Shown here: positions 1 through 6,087 of the stretch, piece after piece
How positions within the stretch are numbered: the stretch's first letter is position 1
How the letters are laid out: every line of letters starts with the position of its first letter
Source of the DNA: an uncultured Bacteroidales bacterium
GTDB lineage: Bacteria; Bacteroidota; Bacteroidia; Bacteroidales; Paludibacteraceae
Assembly: GCA_903873355.1 (NCBI GenBank)
Contig: CAIQOG010000073.1
Coordinates: forward strand, 1 to 12,253
Direction: 5' to 3'
Length of the DNA: 12,253 nucleotides
Made by a program: the position numbers and the translations under genes
Notes under the pieces: generated by a model
The model's database searches: none
Told to the model about the DNA's origin: nothing
What the model saw: the letters and a program-made list of their open reading frames with translations, nothing else

Positions 1-2
1 AC

Positions 3-50
3 GAAACAATAGATCGAATTCGAAAAGCTATTTCGAGTATCACTTTTTAA
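3..50 (+). CDS. 3' end of an unidentified plus-strand gene (partial)
   Basis: One frame stays open from the left edge and ends at TAA 48-50, giving the tail ETIDRIRKAISSITF. The stop is followed within 5 bp by a strong terminator hairpin, which is what one expects after a real gene and is the main support for calling it coding. An amphipathic helix of this kind is common at the C-terminus of fold-type I PLP enzymes, among others, but fifteen residues do not allow an assignment. The gene converges on rng. Confidence 0.35.
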   Translation, partial: ETIDRIRKAISSITF

Positions 51-54
51 AAAC

Positions 55-88
55 AAAAGCCTGCCTCAATATCTTGAAGCAGGCTTTT
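55..88. terminator. Bidirectional rho-independent terminator
   Basis: A 10-bp perfect stem pairs AAAAGCCTGC (55-64) with GCAGGCTTTT (79-88). It continues as TCAA/TTGA past one C-A mismatch, around a TATC loop. The A tract on one side and T tract on the other give a U-run on either strand. It sits between the convergent ends of the left-edge gene (stop 48-50) and rng (stop at 94), so it probably terminates both. Confidence 0.85.
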
Positions 89-93
89 GACCT

Positions 94-1668
94 TCACGAT
101 TTCTTTTCAAACTCTTCTTGTAGGTTGATTTCAATACCTTTTTTGTCGTAAAACTTGTACTGTAAGAATCCCAGTTTTTGGGAAGCAATTACTTTACAAC
201 CATTACCATACTTCCGTTTCCATTTCCACTTCATCGAGATAAAACCTTTAGAGATAAAGGCATCTACATAAGGGTGAATGTGTAATGTAAACTCTTTAAT
301 AGATAATTTATTTACCAGAAAATCAATTTTACTTTCCAATTGATCTGTGAACAAAATTGAAGGTTTTGTTCTGCCCCCACCATAACAGGTTGGACAGGTT
401 TCTTCAATATCGAGGTGAATCACCGGACGAACTCGTTGCCTTGTCATTTGCAATAAACCGAACTTACTTAATGGAAGAATATTGTGTTTGGCTCTGTCGT
501 TGGCCATATTTTCACGCATTCTGTCAAAAAGTTTTTGTCGGTTATCCGATTCGTGCATATCGATAAAATCCACCACAATAATTCCACCCATATCTCTTAA
601 CCGAAGCTGTCGTGCGATTTCGTCGGCTGCTGCCAGATTCACATCCAGCGCATTGTCTTCCTGTCCGTTTCCGGCTTTGGAGCGGTTACCGCTGTTTACA
701 TCGACAACATGCAGTGCTTCAGTATGTTCGATTATCAGATAAGCTCCGTTTTTAAACGACACTGTTTTTCCGAAGGCCGATTTCATTTGTTTGGTAATAC
801 CAAAACTATCGTAAATCGGGGCTTCTTCTTTATACAGTTTAACTATATCTTTCCGATCGGGTGCAATAAGTTCCACATAATCACGAACTTCAGTATAAAC
901 TGCTTCGTCGTTGATGTGAATGTGTTTGAAATTCGGGCTGAATAAATCTCTAATTATTCCTACCGTGCGACCTAATTCTTCTAAAATAAGCGAAACTCCT
1001 TTTGATTGTTGGATTTTGGCAACAGCTTCTTCCCAGCGTTTTACCAAGATCTTCAACTCATTATCGAGTTCAGCTACTTTTTTTTCTTCAGCTACTGTCC
1101 GTACAATCACTCCAAAACCTTTTGGTTTAATGCTTTGAATCAGCTGCTTCAGTCGTTGGCGTTCTTCTTCCGTTTTAATTTTTTGAGAAACCGACACTTT
1201 GTCGGCAAACGGAATCAGAACTAAAAATCGTCCTGCAATGGAAATTTCGGCGGTTAATCGTGGACCTTTAGTTGAGATTGGTTCTTTAGTAACCTGTACT
1301 AAGATATCCTGTCCCGTTTTAATAATGTCGTTGATTGAACCGGTCTTCTCTATTTCCGGCAACAGTTTGATTTTCGAAATTGCAGGTGCTTTTTTACGGT
1401 CGCTCAGCACCTGCGTTGAAAATTGTGTAAGTGTGTTGAAATTGGAACCTAAATCAAGATAGTGTAGAAAAGCGTCTTTTTCGTAACCTACGTCCACAAA
1501 TGCTGCATTCAAACCGGGCATTATTTTTTTCACCCTTCCAAGATAGATATTCCCCACGGCGAACTGTTCTTCGCGTCCTTCCTGGTTAAGTTCTACAAGG
1601 CGTTTGTCTTCGAGCAGCGCAATTGAGATTTCAGATGATTTTACATCAACTACTAATTCGCTATTCAC
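94..1668 (-). CDS. rng: Ribonuclease G (RNase E/G family), GTG start
   Basis: This is a single-strand endoribonuclease that processes rRNA and mRNA in the cytoplasm. From the GTG start it is 524 residues. An S1-like RNA-binding region covers about 23-136 (VGNIYLGRV, GLNAAFVDVG, DAFLHYLDL). The DNase I-like catalytic core carries the two metal-binding aspartates of the family, D323 in VVDVNSG and D367 in VVDFIDM. The zinc-link CxxC is C425-P-T-C428, followed by a short RNase G-like small domain; the long degradosome scaffold of E. coli RNase E is absent. The longest frame begins at a TTG (1710). I prefer GTG 1668 because family members start at the SELVVDV stretch just after it, the bases before it are A-rich as is usual for Bacteroidota starts, and a -7-like box (1715-1722) would put transcription start at or downstream of the TTG. 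It follows hup and the 29-residue gene on the same strand. Confidence 0.93.
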   Translation of the reverse strand: MNSELVVDVKSSEISIALLEDKRLVELNQEGREEQFAVGNIYLGRVKKIMPGLNAAFVDVGYEKDAFLHYLDLGSNFNTLTQFSTQVLSDRKKAPAISKIKLLPEIEKTGSINDIIKTGQDILVQVTKEPISTKGPRLTAEISIAGRFLVLIPFADKVSVSQKIKTEEERQRLKQLIQSIKPKGFGVIVRTVAEEKKVAELDNELKILVKRWEEAVAKIQQSKGVSLILEELGRTVGIIRDLFSPNFKHIHINDEAVYTEVRDYVELIAPDRKDIVKLYKEEAPIYDSFGITKQMKSAFGKTVSFKNGAYLIIEHTEALHVVDVNSGNRSKAGNGQEDNALDVNLAAADEIARQLRLRDMGGIIVVDFIDMHESDNRQKLFDRMRENMANDRAKHNILPLSKFGLLQMTRQRVRPVIHLDIEETCPTCYGGGRTKPSILFTDQLESKIDFLVNKLSIKEFTLHIHPYVDAFISKGFISMKWKWKRKYGNGCKVIASQKLGFLQYKFYDKKGIEINLQEEFEKKS

Positions 1669-1710
1669 TTTTTTACTTTGATTGGTTTTACTGTTTATCG
1701 TTATAAACAA

Positions 1711-1752
1711 AAAACAAACTTAAAGACAATATGTTTGCTATAAGTTTGTTTT
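1711..1752. repeat. 12-bp perfect inverted repeat upstream of rng
   Basis: AAAACAAACTTA (1711-1722) is the exact reverse complement of TAAGTTTGTTTT (1741-1752), with an 18-bp spacer. Each arm contains a TAAGTTTG, which resembles the Bacteroidota -7 box. In the minus-strand transcript it could form an AU-rich hairpin followed by U-rich sequence. It could therefore be a weak terminator after the 29-residue gene, a leader hairpin of rng, or an operator. The sequence alone does not decide between these. Confidence 0.5.
1715..1722 (-). promoter_or_regulatory. Candidate -7 box of an rng promoter
   Basis: The minus strand reads TAAGTTTG, a match to the Bacteroidota -7 consensus TAnnTTTG. The expected start of transcription is near 1708, about 40 nt before the GTG start codon. 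No good TTTG -33 element is found 19-21 bp upstream, so this may be weak, or rng may be read through from hup. Confidence 0.35.
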
Positions 1753-1782
1753 ATTTTGACTTTATAGATTTAAAGACTTGAA

Positions 1783-1872
1783 TTATTTCTTTTTGTGTCT
1801 ATTCTTTCTAAGTCTTTTTTTACGCTTATGCGTCGACATTTTATGTCTTTTTCTTTTTTTACCGCTTGGCAT
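1783..1872 (-). CDS. AURKAIP1/COX24-domain (mS38-like) small basic protein
   Basis: This 29-residue gene runs from ATG at 1872 to TAA at 1783-1785. The protein starts MPSGKKRKRHK and ends RLRKNRHKKK. Eighteen of 29 residues are Lys or Arg and four are His, with no acidic residue. The pattern matches the tiny bacterial proteins with the AURKAIP1/COX24 C-terminal domain. That family includes mitochondrial ribosomal protein mS38, and short members of it are thought to be ribosome-associated; the location in this organism is inferred. It lies 26 bp after hup and 114 bp before rng on the same strand, so it is probably co-transcribed with hup. The A-rich codon content could be mistaken for low-complexity sequence, but start, stop, length and sequence all fit the family. 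Confidence 0.85.
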   Translation of the reverse strand: MPSGKKRKRHKMSTHKRKKRLRKNRHKKK

Positions 1873-1898
1873 CTCTATTTATTGTTTTGTGAAAAAAT

Positions 1899-2171
1899 TT
1901 ATTTAACAGTGCTCACGAAAGTTTTCGCAGGTTTGAATGATGGGATATTGTGAGCAGGAATAATGATTGTAGTATTTTTTGAGATATTACGGGCAGTTTT
2001 TTCTGCACGTTGTTTGATAACAAAGCTACCAAATCCTCTTAAATATACGTTATCATTTTTAGCAAGTGAATCTTTTACAGTTTCCATAAAAGCTTCAACG
2101 GTAGTCAATACAGTCACTTTATCAATACCTGTATTTTTAGCAATTTCGTTTACGATGTCTGCCTTAGTCAT
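1899..2171 (-). CDS. hup: HU-family DNA-binding protein
   Basis: This is a nucleoid-associated protein that bends DNA as a dimer. Its 90 residues are the standard HU length. The N-terminal helical part (MTKADIVNEIAKNTG, residues 1-45) is followed by the beta-saddle signature RGFGSF and the DNA-gripping arm ending IPSFKPAKTF. In the arm, the RNP of E. coli HU (intercalating Pro63) reads RNI, so the proline is replaced; from family knowledge this RNISKN form is usual in Bacteroidales. ATG 2171 is the only sensible start. A promoter-like TATATTTG lies about 63 bp upstream. It is followed on the same strand by the mS38-like gene and rng, an arrangement that groups nucleoid, ribosome and RNA-processing functions. 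Confidence 0.95.
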   Translation of the reverse strand: MTKADIVNEIAKNTGIDKVTVLTTVEAFMETVKDSLAKNDNVYLRGFGSFVIKQRAEKTARNISKNTTIIIPAHNIPSFKPAKTFVSTVK

Positions 2172-2233
2172 TTTGGTAAATTTTAAATATGTTAGTTAAT
2201 AAATTAATTGTTTCTTTTTTTTCAAACGGACTG

Positions 2234-2241
2234 CAAATATA
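2234..2241 (-). promoter_or_regulatory. Candidate hup promoter (-7 box TATATTTG)
   Basis: The minus strand reads TATATTTG, an exact TAnnTTTG match. A T-run (TTTT, one base off TTTG) lies 19 bp upstream at the -33 position. Predicted transcription start is near 2227, giving a leader of about 55 nt. This would also drive the 29-residue gene and possibly rng. Confidence 0.6.
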
Positions 2242-2304
2242 TTGCTTTTATTCTGATTAAAAAACATTTGCGCATCTTTTTTTTTCAAAAAAGAGGTTTT
2301 TTTC

Positions 2305-3408
2305 TTATTTTATATCTACTTTTTTATTTAAATAATTTTCTATATCAGATATACTCATATTTTTTCCTACAATTTGCCCTTTTTTGTCAATTAAAATTGT
2401 ACAGGGAATTGAATTAACAGCGTAAATTCTTGCACCTTCACTTTTCCAGCCTTTAAGATCGGAAACAAGTTTCCATTGAATGTTGTGCGACTTAATTGCT
2501 CCAAGCCACGCTTCTTTGCTATCATCCAGCGACACACCGTAAATTTCGAGTGAATTACCCTTGTATTTAGAATAAAGCGACTGCAATTGAGGTAAAAACT
2601 CCATGCAGGGGCCACACCATGAAGCCCAAAAATCGACTAACACAAAATCCGTTTTTCCTACTAAATCAGATAATTCAATCATGTATCCATTTGAAGTGAG
2701 TAATTTAATATCGGCAAAATGTTGTCCGACAGCTACTTTTTTCTCCACTTCCATATCGGCAATTATTTCATGAACCCGTTTGATACTTTTTGTTTCATCT
2801 GTCATCAATTTTACAATTTCTTCTTTTTCAGCGATGTTCATTCCGAAAAATGAACTCATAAACACATGATTACCAACCAGTGTATTGATATTTTCAATGG
2901 TATACTTCCTATCAATACTCACTTCTTCTGCATTAAGCTTCTCTGTTTCTTTATCAAAATCAGCTCTTTGTTTTGGCGTTTTGAGACTATCCTTGTGTGA
3001 AATGAAGAATGCTTCGGCTTTTTTATTAAATTCATTTTTTAAATTGTGATAGATTTGAAGTTTTTCATTTTGAGCAGTTCCTTTAAAATTCATGAAGCCT
3101 AAAGTATCTACCGCAACAGAAATATTCCCGCTTTCAAGAACAAAAGCCTGACGTACACGTTTGTTCTTTGGTGATTGGTAAACAATATAAGCTATTTTAG
3201 TTGTATCAGCCACACCTTTAAAACTGAACTTGTAATCAACTACTTTTGAACTGTCAATTGTTTTCCACTCCCGGTTAATACGTTCACGTAGGTAAACGAA
3301 CTTGTCGTTCATTTCTTTTTGTTCGAGAGTTCCACTTATTGTAAAAGACGGATTTTTACAAGCAATTAATGATATCACTGTAAAAAAGACAAAAACTACT
3401 TTTTTCAT
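2305..3408 (-). CDS. TlpA-like thiol-disulfide oxidoreductase lipoprotein with DUF4369-like N-terminus
   Basis: The protein has 367 residues. A lipoprotein signal peptide (MKKVVFVFFTVISLIAC) places the lipid anchor on Cys17. Residues about 22-115 resemble DUF4369 (FTISGTL, then a DSSKV...F.F.GVAD pattern), a Bacteroidota domain found in front of thioredoxin domains. A charged helical linker follows. A TlpA/AhpC-TSA thioredoxin fold begins near 225, with active site W264-C265-G-P-C268 and a SIPCTILID segment around the cis-proline. It probably reduces or exchanges disulfides in periplasmic or outer-membrane proteins; the substrate is unknown. The frame stays open upstream to a TTG at 3534, but ATG 3408 is chosen because it gives an intact signal peptide and sits about 29 nt after a candidate promoter. 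It is divergent from mutY, and I see no partner reductase nearby. Confidence 0.88.
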   Translation of the reverse strand: MKKVVFVFFTVISLIACKNPSFTISGTLEQKEMNDKFVYLRERINREWKTIDSSKVVDYKFSFKGVADTTKIAYIVYQSPKNKRVRQAFVLESGNISVAVDTLGFMNFKGTAQNEKLQIYHNLKNEFNKKAEAFFISHKDSLKTPKQRADFDKETEKLNAEEVSIDRKYTIENINTLVGNHVFMSSFFGMNIAEKEEIVKLMTDETKSIKRVHEIIADMEVEKKVAVGQHFADIKLLTSNGYMIELSDLVGKTDFVLVDFWASWCGPCMEFLPQLQSLYSKYKGNSLEIYGVSLDDSKEAWLGAIKSHNIQWKLVSDLKGWKSEGARIYAVNSIPCTILIDKKGQIVGKNMSISDIENYLNKKVDIK

Positions 3409-3435
3409 AAATAATACAATTTTATATTTCCAAAT

Positions 3436-3466
3436 TTTGATTCCAAAGTTCTGATAAATAACTTTG
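3436..3466 (+). promoter_or_regulatory. mutY: Candidate mutY promoter
   Basis: TTTG (3436-3439), a spacer of exactly 19 bp and TAACTTTG (3459-3466) match the full Bacteroidota housekeeping consensus TTTG-N19-TAnnTTTG. Transcription would start near 3473, about 65 nt before the mutY ATG. This makes the upstream in-frame GTG at 3466 unusable as a start. Confidence 0.65.
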
Positions 3467-3474
3467 TGTGCAAA
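3444..3474 (-). promoter_or_regulatory. Candidate promoter of the TlpA-like gene, overlapping the mutY promoter
   Basis: On the minus strand TTTG (3474-3471), a 19-bp spacer and GAACTTTG (3451-3444) differ from TTTG-N19-TAnnTTTG by one base in the -7 box. The predicted transcription start is near 3437, giving a leader of about 29 nt to ATG 3408. It shares bases 3444-3466 with the mutY promoter on the other strand. Confidence 0.45.
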
Positions 3475-3537
3475 ATTGCAAACAATTTCCCAATAAGCCA
3501 ACCAAAATTTGGTATTTTTATTCAAATTCCTCAAAAA

Positions 3538-4608
3538 ATGATTACTTCAGAAATTCAACATTATATCAATAAGGTTTTACACAACTGGTACAATACAAAC
3601 AAACGGGAGTTACCCTGGCGAAATACAACTGACCCTTATCGGATATGGATTTCGGAAGTAATACTGCAGCAAACACGTGTAAATCAGGGTTTGGAGTATT
3701 ATAATCGTTTTGTAGAGCGATTTCCCACTGTCAAAGCATTAGCTGAAACTGAGGAAGATGAAGTTCTGAAATACTGGCAAGGTCTTGGATATTATTCACG
3801 AGCCAGAAATCTGCATAAAGCTGCAAAACAGGTTTCAGAAAAACACAATAACCTATTTCCTTCAGAATACAAACAAGTTCTTGATTTAGCAGGAATTGGC
3901 GATTATACTGCAGCGGCTATTTGCTCTATAGCATACAATCAGCCTTATGCTGTTGTAGATGGAAATGTGTACCGGGTTTTGTCGCGCTTGTTTGGCATAT
4001 CCACTCCTATCGATTCCGTAAAAGGCAAGAAAGAATTCTCAGAACTGGCTCAGGATTTACTCTCAAAATCTGAACCTGCATTACACAATCAGGCTATGAT
4101 GGAGTTCGGGGCTTTGCAATGTATACCTGTTTCACCAGATTGTGGAAATTGCCCATTACAATCTGTTTGTCAGGCATTTGCATCAAACTCAATTTCAGAA
4201 TTACCGGTCAAACAACTTAAAACCAAAACTTCGAACCGCTACTTTAATTATCTGTTTATCAATTACAATGGTAAAACCTTCCTTCAGAAACGAACCGGGA
4301 AAGATGTATGGCAAAACCTATATGAATTTCCATTGATTGAATCTGACAAACTGTTGAGTTTATCAGAACTTACAGAAAATGAAGAATTCAGAGCCATTTT
4401 CGAAGGTATTTCAACTGTGGAGATAATAAAAACAACAAATCCGATAAAACATATTCTGAGTCATCGGATTATTATTGCTCAATTTATTACTGTAACTACC
4501 AGTCAACTGAATAATAAGTTAAACAACTTTATTATTACAAATCTTTCTGAAATTGATCACTTTGCAGTTTCGCGACTCATGGAGCAATTTCTCGAAAAAC
4601 TGGATTGA
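3538..4608 (+). CDS. mutY: A/G-specific adenine DNA glycosylase MutY
   Basis: This base-excision repair enzyme removes adenine mispaired with 8-oxoguanine. Its 356 residues match the family's usual length. Visible features in order are catalytic Glu40 in WISEVILQQT; the helix-hairpin-helix LAGIGDYTAAAI (119-128) with Tyr123; catalytic Asp141 and Asn143 in VVDGNVYRVL; an iron-sulfur loop with Cys195, Cys202, Cys205 and Cys211 spaced C-X6-C-X2-C-X5-C; and a C-terminal NUDIX-like domain (about 232-356). That last domain recognises 8-oxoG and carries an LSH motif at 307-309, comparable to the FSH loop. All key residues are present, so the enzyme should be active. ATG 3538 is chosen because homologs start there and the longer frame opens with a GTG inside the promoter. 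The gene ends 5 bp before the convergent stop of the small thioredoxin gene. Confidence 0.97.
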   Translation: MITSEIQHYINKVLHNWYNTNKRELPWRNTTDPYRIWISEVILQQTRVNQGLEYYNRFVERFPTVKALAETEEDEVLKYWQGLGYYSRARNLHKAAKQVSEKHNNLFPSEYKQVLDLAGIGDYTAAAICSIAYNQPYAVVDGNVYRVLSRLFGISTPIDSVKGKKEFSELAQDLLSKSEPALHNQAMMEFGALQCIPVSPDCGNCPLQSVCQAFASNSISELPVKQLKTKTSNRYFNYLFINYNGKTFLQKRTGKDVWQNLYEFPLIESDKLLSLSELTENEEFRAIFEGISTVEIIKTTNPIKHILSHRIIIAQFITVTTSQLNNKLNNFIITNLSEIDHFAVSRLMEQFLEKLD

Positions 4609-4613
4609 TTGAA

Positions 4614-5054
4614 TTATTTCTTTTTTGCAAAAAAGTATTTCTGCATAATTTTTTCTAGTGCGTCATATTCCTGGTAACCCAGTTCAGTTTTATATGTGGT
4701 CTGACTATCAATAAAAATCAGTGTAGGCATTGCACTTACATTGAAATGCTGAGCTAACTCGGGTTCTTTATCCACATCAATTTCATAAATAATAATTTTC
4801 CCCTGATACTTGTTTTGAAGTGTCTGCAAATGAGGTGCTAACATTTTACAGGGACGACACCAGGTAGCAAAAAAATCAAGAATAATAGGAGTTTTACTTA
4901 CCGATTTGAATGTCTTATTTTTGTCAAAATCCCAAACTTTCTGTTTGAAACTTTTCAAGTCAAGTTCGTGAATTTCAATTTTAGCAGACTTCTGAGCAAT
5001 ACTCATCGAACTTACTATAAAACAAAGCATTAGAAGATTAATTGTTCTTTTCAT
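4614..5054 (-). CDS. Exported thioredoxin-fold protein
   Basis: The protein has 146 residues. The N-terminus (MKRTINLLMLCFIVSSMSIAQ) looks like a Sec signal peptide cleaved near Ala20; there is a Cys at 11 but no lipobox. A single thioredoxin domain follows, with FFATWCRPCK giving active site W65-C66-R-P-C69 and cis-Pro110 in SAMPTLIFID. The CRPC dipeptide differs from the CGPC of classical thioredoxin and may shift the redox potential. It is probably a periplasmic disulfide reductase; the partner is unknown. It starts 7 bp after the stop of the unknown lipoprotein gene on the same strand, so the two are almost certainly one transcript. It is convergent with mutY. Confidence 0.9.
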   Translation of the reverse strand: MKRTINLLMLCFIVSSMSIAQKSAKIEIHELDLKSFKQKVWDFDKNKTFKSVSKTPIILDFFATWCRPCKMLAPHLQTLQNKYQGKIIIYEIDVDKEPELAQHFNVSAMPTLIFIDSQTTYKTELGYQEYDALEKIMQKYFFAKKK

Positions 5055-5061
5055 TTTGAAT

Positions 5062-5943
5062 TTATTTTTTTGAATTTTTACTATTATTTATTCTTGCAAT
5101 TCGTAGATTTGCTTTTTTAATTTCCTTTCTCAACTGAACAACATCGCGTTTTATTTTCCACAAATGATATGTTTCTACAATGGCCTTACGATCTGCATCG
5201 GACAGATAGTAGGAATATTTCTTCGTCCCAAGTAATGTAACCTTCAAACCTTTAGAATTGTTCTGTGCAATAAATTCAAAAACATTTTTTCCTGATTCAT
5301 TTTTAAACATTATTGACTCAAAATGAGAACCTCCATCGTCATATCTGTGATTATTCGGATCTGACAAGCTTATCGTATCGGTATGAGCAAACAAATCACC
5401 TACCGAAACCTCAACTGACTGCTGTTCTATTTTACTTCCGCAATAATTACTAATCAGATAAAATTCAGCATTTTCGTCAACATAAGTTTTTAGGTAAGTT
5501 CGATTCGCATTACTTTCAGTCTGTTCAGTTTTATAAACAAAATTTCCAACATCCTGGTATTTAGCATTTTTCTCAAAACGGAAATTTTTCTGCACAGAAT
5601 CCATTTCATGAATCTTTGAAGGTAAGATACTATCGCAATAAGCCAATGAACGTGTGCTTTCCCGCCGAATTATTGTATCACTTAAAGCAGCTGCAATTCT
5701 TCTTTTTTCCACCAACATGGGATAGATTGAGTGAATACTATCAATTTCAAGTTTCGCCGAATTAAAAGCTTTTTTTTTGATTAACAATTCAATATAACTC
5801 AATCTCCTATCGGCATCTCTTTCTTTGGCCTTTCTCGAATTACATGATATTAAAATACTGGCTATCAACAAAATAAAACAATATTTTCCACATATAATTT
5901 TATCAAATCGAAGTTTCAAAAAAATACGCCCAACTGTGTTCAT
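5062..5943 (-). CDS. Unknown coiled-coil lipoprotein
   Basis: I do not recognise this 293-residue protein as a characterised family. A positively charged N-terminus precedes a hydrophobic stretch and a lipobox LISC with Cys34. The n-region is unusually long (about 20 residues), but no nearer Met exists, so ATG 5943 is kept. After the anchor, a charged helical segment (about 38-85) resembles a coiled coil. A middle part of about 110-240 looks beta-rich, with the motif SLSDPNNHRYDDGG. The last 45 residues are again a Lys/Arg-rich helix. The layout suggests a structural or scaffold lipoprotein in the envelope. It is the first gene of a two-gene unit with the exported thioredoxin, which hints that Cys residues in the domain (for example in SNYCGS) could be a substrate; this is inference. 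Confidence 0.8.
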   Translation of the reverse strand: MNTVGRIFLKLRFDKIICGKYCFILLIASILISCNSRKAKERDADRRLSYIELLIKKKAFNSAKLEIDSIHSIYPMLVEKRRIAAALSDTIIRRESTRSLAYCDSILPSKIHEMDSVQKNFRFEKNAKYQDVGNFVYKTEQTESNANRTYLKTYVDENAEFYLISNYCGSKIEQQSVEVSVGDLFAHTDTISLSDPNNHRYDDGGSHFESIMFKNESGKNVFEFIAQNNSKGLKVTLLGTKKYSYYLSDADRKAIVETYHLWKIKRDVVQLRKEIKKANLRIARINNSKNSKK

Positions 5944-5974
5944 TTGATTTTTATTAAGATTTTAATTATGTATG

Positions 5975-5982
5975 CAAAATTA
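5975..5982 (-). promoter_or_regulatory. Candidate promoter of the lipoprotein-thioredoxin unit
   Basis: The minus strand reads TAATTTTG, an exact TAnnTTTG match. TTTC lies 19 bp upstream, one base from the TTTG -33 element. Transcription would start near 5968, about 25 nt before ATG 5943. Confidence 0.5.
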
Positions 5983-6053
5983 ATTTTTTTTCCTTAATAA
6001 TGAAATTTATCAAGTAAAATGAATTTCAATGCTTTTTTTTTGCACAAATTGTT

Positions 6054-6061
6054 TATCTTTG
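6054..6061 (+). promoter_or_regulatory. Candidate promoter of the polysaccharide operon
   Basis: TATCTTTG is an exact match to the -7 consensus TAnnTTTG. The -33 position holds only T-rich sequence (T-run 6033-6041). A TTTG at 6039-6042 is too close. The predicted start of transcription near 6068 gives a leader of about 20 nt before ATG 6088. No long leader with terminator or antiterminator is seen, unlike Upx-controlled capsule operons of Bacteroides. Confidence 0.5.
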
Positions 6062-6087
6062 CTACAAATTTATCAAAATACGTTGCA

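Noticed and set aside
1730..1748. Plus-strand TATGTTTG and TAAGTTTG as promoters antisense to the hup block.
   Set aside because: No -33 element at the right distance and no plus-strand gene follows; such boxes are frequent by chance in AT-rich DNA.
2275..2304. A-tract/T-tract symmetry after the TlpA-like gene as a terminator.
   Set aside because: The possible stems are nearly all A-T pairs with several alternative pairings; nothing distinguishes this from the AT-rich background.
3409..3534. 42-residue N-terminal extension of the TlpA-like protein from a TTG.
   Set aside because: It would bury the lipoprotein signal peptide inside the protein and would run back over both predicted promoters.
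3466..3537. Longer MutY N-terminus starting at GTG 3466.
   Set aside because: The GTG overlaps the -7 box of the predicted mutY promoter, and the 24 extra residues do not resemble the family, whereas ATG 3538 does.
4620..4635. Palindrome CTTTTTTGCAAAAAAG as a bidirectional terminator between mutY and the thioredoxin gene.
   Set aside because: It is a continuous AT-rich palindrome with no loop and a single GC centre, so a stable RNA hairpin is unlikely, and it lies in coding sequence. Kept only as a remark on the convergent ends.
6019..6087. Longer first export protein from ATG 6019.
   Set aside because: The -7 box lies inside this stretch and the extension would place 23 residues in front of a complete signal peptide.
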